64,000 nucleotides of DNA from Pontibacter oryzae (GCF_003576375.1 NZ_QWGE01000001.1:930001-994000), one strand, 5' to 3'; positions 9,410-18,156 are shown, counted from the first letter of the stretch. The notes: generated by a model from the letters alone, not told the origin. Program-made: numbers and translations.

Positions 9410-9922
9410 TTAATGCAGGGTTATACCTTTAAACTGCACCATTTGCCTAATTTCTTTTTTAACCTGTTTTAGCACGTCATCGTTATGGATGTGCGCCAGG
9501 TTTATCTCATGCATTTCGTCGTTCTTCAACAGAAACGAAACAGAATACAGCTTTACTTTTACCGTATCTACCTCATTCCACTCAATCTCGTGCTCAGGGC
9601 GCATGAAGCGGGTGCGGTACCGAATTCCGTCCTGGCTTAACGTGAGGTGCCGCCGGTAATGTGGCTTTCCGTCCAGCCAAAGCGAGAATATAAAGTAAGC
9701 AGGTATCAATAAATTTAGAAGGAAGATTATGACCAGGTGCGTCTTGAAAATCTCGGTCAAAGCCAAGTAAACCAACAAGCTAACCTGTAGCACCATAGCT
9801 GCAACTGCCAACAGCATAAGGCGTTGCTCAGCACGCGGCTTTAATGTATAAGCTCCTTCAAAAAGTCTGATATTAATCTCCTGCATAAGACTTAGAGGCT
9901 GTTTCAGTCTAAAAATAGACAA
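9410..9922 (-). CDS. Small membrane protein with PH-like cytosolic domain, copy 1
   Basis: 170 residues: two membrane segments (~34-55 and ~62-80), then a soluble tail with RHLTLSQDGIRYRTRF and EHEIEWNEVDTVKVKL. The architecture and the E-H-x-I-x-W block match the downstream neighbour at 8889-9389, so the two arose by tandem duplication. It is transcribed divergently from the HEAT/cyclophilin gene, with 79 bases between starts. A sequence CAAATTTA at 9965-9972 reads TAAATTTG on the minus strand and could be its -7 element. No function is known to me for this family. Confidence 0.7.
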   Translation of the reverse strand: MSIFRLKQPLSLMQEINIRLFEGAYTLKPRAEQRLMLLAVAAMVLQVSLLVYLALTEIFKTHLVIIFLLNLLIPAYFIFSLWLDGKPHYRRHLTLSQDGIRYRTRFMRPEHEIEWNEVDTVKVKLYSVSFLLKNDEMHEINLAHIHNDDVLKQVKKEIRQMVQFKGITLH

Positions 9923-10001
9923 TTTTTAGCGATTCGCAAAATTGTTGCTGCCACGCCTTTCCTCCAAATTTATTATCTTAGAACTCGTTAAGCTAAACCG
10001 C

Positions 10002-11987
10002 ATGAAAATACACCATACCTGGCTGCTTGCCCTGGGCACCCTGGCTTCCTGCCAATATCTGCCATTGCAGCGCTCCAAAGCCCCAAACGTTGAGTACGTT
10101 AACAAATTCGGGGACCCCGCGCTGCAGCATGTATATACTCTGCAAGACGAGCGCAAAACCACAGAACTGCTGCCATACCTTAGCAACGCAAACAGCGATT
10201 ACCGTGCGCAGGCCGCGCTGGCATTTGCCTCGGTGCAAGACACCGTTGCCCTGCCAGCACTGCAAAGCCTGCTCGCCGATTCTGCCGCCGCCGTGCGCAA
10301 AGCCAGTGCCTACGCTATTGGGCAAACAGGCCACGCCAGCGCCGAAGACGCCCTGATCCGAAGTATAGGCACAGAGCAAAAGCCCGCTGTGCAGGCCGAA
10401 CAGTTAGAGGCGCTGGGCAAAGTAGCCACTACCAAAGGCGCTGATTTCCTGGCAAAGTATAACGCCACCAACCCCACGGCCATTGCCGGGCAGGCCTGGG
10501 GCTTGTACCGCACCGGCCTTAGGCAGCAACACACGCCGCAAGCCGTAGAAAAAGCGGTAGAGCTGCTGGGTGCAAAATACCCGTTTGAGGCAAGATTGGC
10601 AGCAGCGCACTTCCTGGCCCGCACCGCCAAACTGGACCTGACTACGCACAAGCAACAGATACTCGATGCAGCCACTTCTGACGCGGCCGCTGACGTGCGA
10701 ATGGCTGCTGCACAAGCCTTAGGAAAAGTGCGCGCAACAGATAAAGCCAAGTTTTTATCGACCATCGCTCAAAGCGACCCGGATTACCGTGTGCGCCTGA
10801 GCGCGGTGCGTGCCATGGCGGGCCTCGAGTTTGAGGGGATAAAGCTAGCTATACTTGCCGCCTTGCAGGACAAGAACATCAACACGGCTGTAGCAACCTC
10901 CGAGTTTCTGATGAGTAACCGGGCAGGCGTAAACCCGCAAGTGCTCCTGGATGTGCTGCCAAACTTGCTGGATGCCCGTGTGCGCGGCAACGTGATTTGG
11001 GTGATCCTGAGCAACAGCCAGCCACAGAACAGGCCATACCTTAACCAGCGCTACAAGCAGCAATACCAGCATGCCCGCACCCCTTACGATAAGGCGCACT
11101 TGCTGAAGGCTTTGGCCGGCGACAGCAACAATTACAATTTTATAGCCGAGCAGATGTTTGCCGCAGAGCAGCCGGTTATCGCCACCACGGCCATGGATGC
11201 CCTGATCCTTATGCGCCAGCAATCGGATTTCCCGAGAAAGCTGGAACTGGCCTTTGCCGATATATTTAAGAAAGCGGTTGGCTCCGGAGATGTGGCCCTG
11301 GTGGGCATGGCTGCCGCCGCCATCCGCGATCCAAAGCTTAACCTGCGCAACCACTACAGCAACTTAACTTTCCTGACCCAGGCACAGCAAAAGCTGCAAC
11401 TGCCCCGCGATATGGAAACCAACATCGAGCTGCAGAAGACCATTGATTACCTGAACGGCAAGCAGCACAGCGAAACGCCGCAAAACCCGTTTACCCACCC
11501 CATAGACTGGGCCTTGGTAAGCAGCATACCTGTAAACCAGCAGGTGATGCTGCATACAGATAAAGGCAATGTGGTATTGCAACTCTTCGTGGAAGATGCA
11601 CCGGGCACCGTGGCTAACTTTGTAGACCTGAGCCGCCAGAACTTTTTCGACAATTTATACTTCCACAGGGTGGTGCCTAACTTTGTGGTGCAGGGCGGCG
11701 ATAAGCGCGGCGATGGCTGGGGCAGCTCTGATTACTCTATCCGCTCGGAGTTTGCGCCGTTGCATTACCTGGAAGGATACCTGGGTATGGCCTCCGCCGG
11801 AAAAGACACCGAAAGCAACCAGTGGTTCATTACGCACTCCCCTACCCCGCACCTGGATGGCCGCTATACTATCTTCGCGAAAGTGATAGAAGGCATGGAT
11901 GTAGTGCACCGCCTGGAGGTTGGCGACAAAATACTGGATGTGGAACTACTGCCGCAGTTGCCACTGGCTACAAGCGTGGTACGATAG
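10002..11987 (+). CDS. HEAT-repeat lipoprotein with C-terminal cyclophilin peptidyl-prolyl isomerase domain
   Basis: 661 residues from the ATG at 10002. An upstream frame start at 9942 is rejected because MKIHHTWLLALGTLASC is a clean lipoprotein signal peptide. Residues ~50-450 are alpha-helical HEAT/PBS-lyase-like repeats (ANSDYRAQAALAFASVQDT, ADVRMAAAQALGKVRATDK, DYRVRLSAVRAMAGL). Residues ~510-655 are a cyclophilin fold: NFVDLSRQNFFDNLYFHRVVP, FVVQGGDKRGDGWG, and NQWFITHSPTPHLDGRYTIF with FAKVIEGMDVV. It should fold or chaperone proteins in the periplasm or at the outer membrane, with the HEAT arm providing binding surface. The terminal stem-loop at 12006-12059 follows. Fusion of these two modules on a lipoprotein is notable. 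Confidence 0.88.
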   Translation: MKIHHTWLLALGTLASCQYLPLQRSKAPNVEYVNKFGDPALQHVYTLQDERKTTELLPYLSNANSDYRAQAALAFASVQDTVALPALQSLLADSAAAVRKASAYAIGQTGHASAEDALIRSIGTEQKPAVQAEQLEALGKVATTKGADFLAKYNATNPTAIAGQAWGLYRTGLRQQHTPQAVEKAVELLGAKYPFEARLAAAHFLARTAKLDLTTHKQQILDAATSDAAADVRMAAAQALGKVRATDKAKFLSTIAQSDPDYRVRLSAVRAMAGLEFEGIKLAILAALQDKNINTAVATSEFLMSNRAGVNPQVLLDVLPNLLDARVRGNVIWVILSNSQPQNRPYLNQRYKQQYQHARTPYDKAHLLKALAGDSNNYNFIAEQMFAAEQPVIATTAMDALILMRQQSDFPRKLELAFADIFKKAVGSGDVALVGMAAAAIRDPKLNLRNHYSNLTFLTQAQQKLQLPRDMETNIELQKTIDYLNGKQHSETPQNPFTHPIDWALVSSIPVNQQVMLHTDKGNVVLQLFVEDAPGTVANFVDLSRQNFFDNLYFHRVVPNFVVQGGDKRGDGWGSSDYSIRSEFAPLHYLEGYLGMASAGKDTESNQWFITHSPTPHLDGRYTIFAKVIEGMDVVHRLEVGDKILDVELLPQLPLATSVVR

Positions 11988-12005
11988 CCCTAAAGCTACA
12001 AAACA

Positions 12006-12059
12006 GCCCTAACGCACGAGAGGCGGTACCTGATGGTACCGCCTCTCGTGCGTTAGGGC
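12006..12059. terminator. 25-bp perfect hairpin between convergent genes
   Basis: Arms 12006-12030 and 12035-12059 are perfectly complementary over 25 bp around a TGAT loop. It lies between the convergent ends at 11987 and 12073, so transcription termination is the simplest role. There is no real T-tract on either side, and the stem is much longer and more GC-rich than the other terminators in this window. Confidence 0.6.
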
Positions 12060-12072
12060 AAAAGTATATTTC

Positions 12073-12717
12073 TTACGAACAACGGGCAATTGTCATGTCG
12101 GCGGGGGCAGTGAGCTCAGACCATTTACTGATCAGTTTGGAGAACTCCTGTTGCAAGGTGCGGCTTTTGTCTTTAGCGTACCAGCTGTGGAGCAGCTCGG
12201 CCATTTCTGGGTAAGGAACGCTATTGGCTTTGGCATCCAGCACCATTTGCTGCGCTGGTTCCGGGCGTGGTCCCCAGGTGCCCAGCACCTCCATGGTATT
12301 GGCATCCATCGCAATTAGTTTCGGGATAGAGCGCCCGCCATTGGTCAAATAAGCATCCATTATCTCAGGGTGCTCATCGCGTAGCAAAAGCTTTACATCA
12401 ATCAACGGCGACGCATCTGCAATTTTTACGATTGCCGGCAGGTTTTGCGCGGCATCTCCACACCAGGCCTCCGTCAGTACTACCCAGATCATTTTGGTTT
12501 GTACGCTGAGCAACACCTGTAGCAGCTCATCGGTAAGCACGGTGCGCTCCACACGGCGCATGCGGTGCATGTTCACGCGGGTATACTCTACCATCGCCTC
12601 TGAGTGGTTGGTGCCGGTGGTTTTGCCCTCGGCCAGCAGTTTATCAATTAGGTCGCGGTACTGCGTATAGCTTATTGCGTTTGCCAGGTGTTCTGAAGTA
12701 ATCGGGGTGGTTGCCAT
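12073..12717 (-). CDS. Thioredoxin-fold protein with a single active-site cysteine
   Basis: 214 residues, no signal peptide, so cytosolic. After an ~85-residue helical N-terminal part, a thioredoxin-like core begins at MIWVVLTEAWCGDAAQNLPA, where a standard thioredoxin would have WCGxC. Only the first Cys is present (WCGDAAQ). The cis-Pro region follows in GGRSIPKLIAMDANTMEVLGTWGPRP. This is the pattern of the Thioredoxin_9 type family in Bacteroidota. With one Cys it cannot do ordinary dithiol exchange; a monothiol or peroxide-type role is possible. It faces the HEAT/cyclophilin gene tail to tail. Confidence 0.8.
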   Translation of the reverse strand: MATTPITSEHLANAISYTQYRDLIDKLLAEGKTTGTNHSEAMVEYTRVNMHRMRRVERTVLTDELLQVLLSVQTKMIWVVLTEAWCGDAAQNLPAIVKIADASPLIDVKLLLRDEHPEIMDAYLTNGGRSIPKLIAMDANTMEVLGTWGPRPEPAQQMVLDAKANSVPYPEMAELLHSWYAKDKSRTLQQEFSKLISKWSELTAPADMTIARCS

Positions 12718-12939
12718 GGTCGTGATGTCTTGTATAGGGTTCGTTTTCGTTCAACAAATATTTTCTTAAGTATATATAACAATATGTTTTATGCTGATAG
12801 TTCCGCTGCCGTGCTTACTGAGTTTTACCCAAAGAGACAGCCGATACTTTATACCTGCTCCTTAGCCACGTTAGGTAAGCGTCATCTGCACCCATACCTT
12901 TGTATCTACAAATTACAGCACCGAAACTGTGGCTGCTAA

Positions 12940-13146
12940 GCGCTTGATGATTTCGGTAAACAGCGGGCAAGTGGAGTAGATAGTGCCTATATAAAGGAAC
13001 TTCTGAAGCAAACTCTTATGGTTGCTAACAGGCAAAAGCAGCAGAAGTTTCAGGAACTATAGCCTGCCAAGCAATTGGCAGAAAGCGAAGCGCAGACCTG
13101 TGAACTACTCCAGCAAGCGGAGCAACAGCAACGCATAATTAACTGA
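12940..13146 (+). pseudogene. Possible remnant of a coiled-coil coding region
   Basis: Within an 870-base gap without intact genes, the frame from 12940 reads as plausible protein (SAYIKELLKQTLMVANRQK, then QQKFQEL), hits TAG at 13060, and continues in the same frame as PAKQLAESEAQTCELLQQAE before TGA at 13144. The Gln/Glu/Ala-rich heptad look resembles the linker of sensor kinases or chemoreceptors. No start codon or partner domain is present. It may be a decayed fragment; chance cannot be excluded. Confidence 0.35.
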
Positions 13147-13283
13147 GGGAAACTCTTCTTGCGAGAAGACTTAAATAAACACGAAGCGTATCACACAGAG
13201 CCTGACTCAGATCGCAGATATTACCAAAGATAACATTTTTTACCCAAAAAACATAGGGAAAGTTTGGGAGGTAGGGAGTTTAG

Positions 13284-13574
13284 GAGGTAGAGAGTTATGG
13301 AGTTAGAAAGTTAGAAGGTTGGGAAGTTAGAAAGTTTTTTGCAGCTTTATAGTCTGCTTGTGCTGCTCTTTTATACTTAGTATGAGCAGGAAATATTGAA
13401 CTTGCCTAACCTAATCAACTAATTGTAAATCAAGGCATAAACATCAATACACAGGGCCACTACAAAGCCGAAGCGCTAAAAGCATAAGTATAGACATAAC
13501 CATAACCCCACACTACCCCCAGAAAAAACAACTTTCTACCCCCCCAACTTTCTAACTCCATAACTCTCTACCTC
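13284..13574. repeat. 29-bp perfect inverted repeat in purine/pyrimidine-rich tracts
   Basis: Arm 13284-13312 (GAGGTAGAGAGTTATGG...) is the exact reverse complement of 13546-13574, with 233 bases between. Both arms sit in wider one-sided tracts: G/A/T-rich at 13261-13336 and C/T/A-rich at 13529-13592. The tracts belong to the same CTTTCTAACT-type repeat seen at 23595-23675 and 60151-60186. The bases between the arms hold no gene that I can support. Confidence 0.85.
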
Positions 13575-13591
13575 TCTAACTCCCCTCCCTC

Positions 13592-14515
13592 TCAGTGTTT
13601 GCTCATTTCGCCGGCGGTAACGGCGATGGGCAGGTGGTTTTGCTTGGGCGGCAGCGGGCAGGTGGCGAAGCCAGTAAATGCGCAGGGCGGGTTATAGGCT
13701 TTGTTAAAGTCGATCTCGGTTTTGCCGTCGGGACCTGGCTTGGGCATGTATAAGTAGCGACCTGAACCGTAAGTATCGGTGCCGTTGGTCTTATCCGCGA
13801 AGATGATAAAAAGCTCCTCCCCTTCTTCCAGGGCATCGAGGCGGTACTGCTTGCCCTCCAGGGTAAATACCACCGCTCCCGGCGACGGCTCCTGCGAGGT
13901 TTGGCCCAGCACGTTGGTAATGGCAATCTGCTTTGGCAGCGGGTTTTGCTCCAGGGTTGCCTCCATCTTCCACTCGGGGCGCGTTCGGTAGCGTTTTATA
14001 CCTGTAAAATTCTTGAGGGCTTCGTTTTCAGCATCCCAAAGCCTGACGCCATACTTATCGCCGCGCTGGATTACAACCCAGCGTAGCGTGCCGTGCCGCA
14101 TTTCGGGCGCATGCTCCATCTCCGAAGTATAAATTACCTGCGTCTGCGTTACCGGTGCGCCGTCTACCTGGATTTCCGTGCCTGGGCTCGGCTGCAGTTT
14201 CACAGTGCCATCAGTAAGTATAAATGCGCCTGCTTTGTCAGCTATCTTCCCTTCCGGGAAAACGATGGCGTTGCCGGCCGCGCTGCCGAAACTGTTGCTG
14301 CCCGGCTCCAACCAGAACAAACCCGCCAGCGCCAGCCAACTCTTCTCTTTCCGCAGGTTTGCTACGCGCTCCGCATGCCAGGCATCTATACTTGCCACGT
14401 AGGCCGAATCGATGGCTACGGAGGTGGTGGCTTGTTCATGGTTGCCCGTGCTCGTATCAGAGCAGCCGGAAAGTATACTTGCGGCTAGGGCGGCCAGTGT
14501 CAGGAGCTTTTTCAT
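13592..14515 (-). CDS. DUF1684 lipoprotein
   Basis: 307 residues. Signal peptide with lipobox ILSGC (Cys18). The body matches DUF1684: IDAWHAERVANLRKEKSWLALAGLFWLEPG near the start, and YNPPCAFTGFATCPLPPKQNHL near the end with its paired cysteines. The family is widespread in Bacteroidota and actinobacteria and has no established biochemical role. It should face the periplasm or be on the outer membrane. A -7-like TACCTTTG on the minus strand (14540-14547) lies 25 bases before the ATG. The 3' end abuts the pyrimidine-rich repeat tract. Confidence 0.85.
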   Translation of the reverse strand: MKKLLTLAALAASILSGCSDTSTGNHEQATTSVAIDSAYVASIDAWHAERVANLRKEKSWLALAGLFWLEPGSNSFGSAAGNAIVFPEGKIADKAGAFILTDGTVKLQPSPGTEIQVDGAPVTQTQVIYTSEMEHAPEMRHGTLRWVVIQRGDKYGVRLWDAENEALKNFTGIKRYRTRPEWKMEATLEQNPLPKQIAITNVLGQTSQEPSPGAVVFTLEGKQYRLDALEEGEELFIIFADKTNGTDTYGSGRYLYMPKPGPDGKTEIDFNKAYNPPCAFTGFATCPLPPKQNHLPIAVTAGEMSKH

Positions 14516-14722
14516 ATCAAAAGGTAACTAAGTGCCGGGCAAAGGTACAAACTTAATGCAACGCCATACTTTCGGATAGAGACACGCAGCTTTCCATCAA
14601 GAAAGTATAACTCTAACATAAGCCATTAAATGTATTAAAGAAACTGGTCTGTTTAAGATAAGAAAGGCCTTCTACAGATGCTCCTATAGGTTGGTAAAGT
14701 ATAATTTTATACCTTAGAAAAC

Positions 14723-15103
14723 ATGCAAAGTATAACAGACCTCGACAGCCTGACCGGGCAGGAAGTACGCCAAGCCTTCGCCCTGCACGACTTGCAGTTT
14801 GGGTGGCTGCAGCAAGTGATTTTTCAGGTGGAGGAGGCTTACCTGGTTGTTTCTGTGGAGGAAGACAGCGATGAAATCATACTTTCCATACTTACGGAGC
14901 TGGATGTTGAGGCGCTAGCCGGCCAGTTTAGCCGCACACAGATCGCCAACCAGCGCAAACGCATTGGCTGGCTTTGGCGCATGACCAACAGCCGCGGTTA
15001 CGACGATGGCTTTCAGGTGGAGTTTGATGACAGGGAAGGAACGAATGTGCAGCTGATTGCCGAAGCATCGCAAATACGAATGACTATTTTTCAGCGATTC
15101 TGA
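14723..15103 (+). CDS. Small cytosolic protein of unknown function
   Basis: 126 residues, acidic N-terminal half, no signal peptide or membrane segment. Features visible are an alpha/beta pattern (EAYLVVSVEEDSDEIILSIL), a basic patch ANQRKRIGWLWRMTNSRGYDDGFQVEF, and a short C-terminal strand IRMTIFQRF. The block GWLWRMTNSRGYDDGFQ looks conserved, but I cannot name the family with certainty. It lies 16 bases before the alpha/beta hydrolase gene, so the two may be cotranscribed. Translation starts at ATG 14723 just after an AAGTATA copy. Confidence 0.6.
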   Translation: MQSITDLDSLTGQEVRQAFALHDLQFGWLQQVIFQVEEAYLVVSVEEDSDEIILSILTELDVEALAGQFSRTQIANQRKRIGWLWRMTNSRGYDDGFQVEFDDREGTNVQLIAEASQIRMTIFQRF

Positions 15104-15119
15104 CATATATTCTTAGCCT

Positions 15120-16532
15120 ATGATACGCATACTTCTCCTGCTGCTTTTATCCGGATTGGCAACCACCAGGCTGCAAGCGCAAAACCCCGCAAATATTACC
15201 GGCGACTGGAACGGCTCCCTTCAGGTCATGGGTACAGAGTTTCCGCTTGTCTTCCACATCAGCACCAACGAAGACGGAAGTTACATAGCCACCATGGACA
15301 GCCCCAAGCAAAGCGCCAAAGGCATTCCGGTGCAACGGGTTATACTTACAGCCGATAGCGTTTTTCTGGACCTGAAAGCCGTTGGCGGTAGCTACACCGG
15401 CAGGCTTACCAACGCCAAAACCATGGAGGGACACTGGAAGCAGAGCGGGCAATCGCTCCCGATGCAGCTAACACGTGGCGCGGCCCCGGAGACCGTAAGG
15501 CACCCCCAGGAACCTAAGCCACCGTTTCCGTACCAAAACACCGATGTGCGCGTGGAGAACAAGGCCGCAGGCATTACCCTGGCTGGCACGCTTACGCTGC
15601 CCAACAGCAAAGGCCCGCACCCTGCCGTGCTGCTGCTCACGGGCTCCGGCCCCCAGGATCGCGACGAGACCATACTTGGCCACAAGCCGTTCCTGGTGCT
15701 GGCCGACCACCTCACACGCCAGGGCTTTGCCGTGCTTCGCCTCGACGACCGTGGCGTGGGAGAGTCGGGCGGGGACTTTGCCACAGCCACTACCTCGGAT
15801 TTTGCCACGGATGCCGAAGCGGCTTATACTTACCTGCAGCATCACCAAAGTATAAACAAGAAAAAAGTGGGCTTGCTTGGCCATAGCGAAGGCGCATTGG
15901 TAGCCGCCCAGGTTGCCGCTAAACACCCCGAAGCCGCTTTTGTGGTGCTGATGGCCGGAAATGCCGTGCCCGGAACAGACCTGCTGCTAGCCCAGAACGA
16001 AGCCCTCTTGAAAAACGCAGGCCTGCCGCAGGAGCTTTCACAGAAATACCTCAGCCTGCGCGAGGCACAGTTTAAAGTGGCTGCCACCACGCAAGACATA
16101 ACTCAGGCCGCCAACCAGATCGGGGAGTTGGAGCAGCAAGCCAAAGCCACGCTAACACCCCAGCAGCAACAGCAACTCGGCCTCACTGATAATGCCCGGC
16201 AAACGCTTATTGCCCAACTCAGCTCGCCCTGGATGCGCTACTTCCTGGCCTACAACCCTGCACCAACGCTGCAAAAGCTAAAAATGCCGGTCCTCGCCAT
16301 CAACGGCACCAAAGACCTGCAGGTGCCTCACAGCCAAAACTTATCCGCCACTGAAAAAGCACTAAAAGCCGGAGGCAATAAAAAGTATACCATCAAAGCT
16401 CTGCCCAACCTCAACCACTTCTTCCAGACCGCCACCACCGGCTCCCCGGCAGAATACGCTCAACTGGAGGAAACCTTATCTCCCATTGCCTTGGAAACGA
16501 TCGCGGAATGGATGAAGGGTGTGGTGAAGTAA
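15120..16532 (+). CDS. Secreted alpha/beta hydrolase with N-terminal beta domain
   Basis: 470 residues. A signal peptide ends near TTRLQAQ (~20). Residues ~24-120 form a beta-rich domain (ITGDWNGSLQVMGTEFPLVFHI ... GRLTNAKTMEGHWKQSG) usual in Bacteroidota peptidase_S9-like or lipase-like hydrolases. The hydrolase core follows from ~145: LLTGSGPQDRDETI oxyanion region, DDRGVGESGG, nucleophile Ser256 in GHSEGA, and a late LNHFFQ that supplies the catalytic His. It should be a periplasmic esterase or peptidase; the substrate is unknown. Confidence 0.88.
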   Translation: MIRILLLLLLSGLATTRLQAQNPANITGDWNGSLQVMGTEFPLVFHISTNEDGSYIATMDSPKQSAKGIPVQRVILTADSVFLDLKAVGGSYTGRLTNAKTMEGHWKQSGQSLPMQLTRGAAPETVRHPQEPKPPFPYQNTDVRVENKAAGITLAGTLTLPNSKGPHPAVLLLTGSGPQDRDETILGHKPFLVLADHLTRQGFAVLRLDDRGVGESGGDFATATTSDFATDAEAAYTYLQHHQSINKKKVGLLGHSEGALVAAQVAAKHPEAAFVVLMAGNAVPGTDLLLAQNEALLKNAGLPQELSQKYLSLREAQFKVAATTQDITQAANQIGELEQQAKATLTPQQQQQLGLTDNARQTLIAQLSSPWMRYFLAYNPAPTLQKLKMPVLAINGTKDLQVPHSQNLSATEKALKAGGNKKYTIKALPNLNHFFQTATTGSPAEYAQLEETLSPIALETIAEWMKGVVK

Positions 16533-16572
16533 GGTTACTAAACTTGAGTGTCTGCAAACAAACTAAAATTCT

Positions 16573-17181
16573 ATGCGCACTAACTCACTGGTAATCATCA
16601 TTATTTTATTAGGAGCATGGGCTTGTAAACAAAGCCCTAAAATACCTGAATGGCAGTGTGAAAAGTACTGGTATTATTTAAGAGGGATGCACCAAGAAGT
16701 TTATTATCTACCTCTTATCGTTGATCGCTCGAGTCAAGGTTTGATTTATAACACTCCATTTGATACATCAACTTACGTCATAGATCTAAATGAGCCTAGC
16801 AAAACAAGTTATCATTCACCTTACAGTAGTGAAAAAACATTTTATTTTGTCTGTTCTGATACATTAATCACCAAAGGCAACCCAATGGTCATATATCAAT
16901 TCTCGACTGCTGATGGAGGCATTGACTTTGGCACAGAGCATTATTACACGCCGGAATTCGGTTTTTTCTTTATTAGAAGCACGGCTTGGCCTAACTATCG
17001 AATATTACAATTTTCTGACGGCAAAAAAAGCGAAATGATTTGGGATTTAGTTCATCAACTACACCCACAGATAGAAACATCTTTGAGGCTTGCTGGGGTT
17101 GATAAAGGCTATGAGCATTTGAGAAATTCAAACTACCGACTCGTAGAGTGGAACTGGCGAGAAGATAATAAGTCTCATTAA
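16573..17181 (+). CDS. AT-rich orphan lipoprotein
   Basis: 202 residues. Signal peptide with Cys18 (LLGAWAC); the lipobox is imperfect because Trp is at -2. The rest shows no known domain, with many Tyr and Ser (TSYHSPYSSEKTFYFVCSD). Its base composition is visibly AT-richer than either neighbour, and it uses codons such as TTA, ATA and AGA that are rare nearby. Together with the AT-rich spacer 17182-17307 this suggests a recently acquired or fast-evolving gene. Notably it contains no AAGTATA/TATACTT copy. Function unknown. Confidence 0.65.
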   Translation: MRTNSLVIIIILLGAWACKQSPKIPEWQCEKYWYYLRGMHQEVYYLPLIVDRSSQGLIYNTPFDTSTYVIDLNEPSKTSYHSPYSSEKTFYFVCSDTLITKGNPMVIYQFSTADGGIDFGTEHYYTPEFGFFFIRSTAWPNYRILQFSDGKKSEMIWDLVHQLHPQIETSLRLAGVDKGYEHLRNSNYRLVEWNWREDNKSH

Positions 17182-17307
17182 AAATCATCTACAAATTGTA
17201 ATAAATTGAGTTGTACTTGATCTTACTAGATTATCGATTATCAATCTTAATCCTAATTAAATCTTTTCTTAATAGGCTTTTCAAAACCATCCCCCACCAA
17301 TCAACCC

Positions 17308-18084
17308 ATGAAAACAAAACTAACCCTCATTTTCACCCTATTGATAGTGGTGTTGAGCGCATGTACGCAGGAGCCAAAGTATGGAACAGTTGTGCAAACG
17401 CCGGAAGCCTTGCTGAAGGACGTGATGAGCTTTTGGAACTATAAAACACAGCACATCAGACTCTATGAAGCTTTTACCCCACTGGATTCGTCGCTGCAAA
17501 TTATACCGGAGGCCACATTTATGCAGCGCCTCGGCACCGGGGACTACCTGCCCGTGAAGCGGCTAAATAAAGAGAACAAGGTTTTCTACCAACTGCATAG
17601 GCTGGGAGGCTCTGTAGACCAGGGCACGCGCAGCATACTGGCAAACTGGGCGCGCGAGGAGTATGCTAACTACAAATTACAGGGCACTAAGCTCCCATCC
17701 TTCGCCTTCACAGACCTGGACGGAAATGTATACACCAACGAGAATACCGCTGGCAAAACGCTGGTGCTGAAGTGCTGGTTTATACGCTGCACCGCCTGCG
17801 TAGCCGAGATGCCTGAACTAAACAAACTCAAGCAGAAGTATAAAAACCGCAACGACATTCTGTTTGTGAGCCTGGCCACCGACAAAGCCCCGGAACTGGA
17901 GAAGTTTCTGCAGAAAAGGCAATTTGATTACGCCGTGGCACCAGAGCAGCGTACTTTTATGGTGCAAGGGCTTCAGGTTGGCTCCTATCCTACGCATTTT
18001 GTAATCGATAAAGCCGGCGAGATCCGGATCAAAACCACAGACTACAAGGCTATGGCTTACGTGCTGGCAGAAAGCGCAGACTAG
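17308..18084 (+). CDS. TlpA-like thiol-disulfide lipoprotein
   Basis: 258 residues. Signal peptide and lipobox LSAC (Cys19) predict a periplasm-facing lipid-anchored protein. Residues ~125-255 are a thioredoxin/AhpC-TSA fold: LPSFAFTDLDGNVY, then LVLKCWFIRCTACVAEMPEL with the redox pair Cys161-x-x-Cys164, and the cis-Pro in VGSYPTHFVIDKAGEI. This is the layout of TlpA/ResA reductases that keep periplasmic cysteines or cytochrome c haem sites reduced. It faces the ABC ATPase gene tail to tail across a bidirectional terminator. Confidence 0.87.
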   Translation: MKTKLTLIFTLLIVVLSACTQEPKYGTVVQTPEALLKDVMSFWNYKTQHIRLYEAFTPLDSSLQIIPEATFMQRLGTGDYLPVKRLNKENKVFYQLHRLGGSVDQGTRSILANWAREEYANYKLQGTKLPSFAFTDLDGNVYTNENTAGKTLVLKCWFIRCTACVAEMPELNKLKQKYKNRNDILFVSLATDKAPELEKFLQKRQFDYAVAPEQRTFMVQGLQVGSYPTHFVIDKAGEIRIKTTDYKAMAYVLAESAD

Positions 18085-18102
18085 GAATAATGCGGTATAC
18101 AA

Positions 18103-18156
18103 AAGCCCGGTTACGGCTGGAGGAAGTATAGATCTCCTTTAGCCAAAACCGGGCTT
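18103..18156. terminator. Bidirectional terminator between TlpA-like and ABC ATPase genes
   Basis: AAGCCCGGTT (18103-18112) pairs with AACCGGGCTT (18147-18156), and an inner GGCTGGAGGA/TCCTTTAGCC stem extends it. A runs lie on the left and right, giving T runs on the relevant strands. Confidence 0.75.

Noticed and set aside
12730..12939. A 69-codon plus-strand frame after the thioredoxin-like gene
   Set aside because: No protein features, AT-rich spacer; may only be chance.
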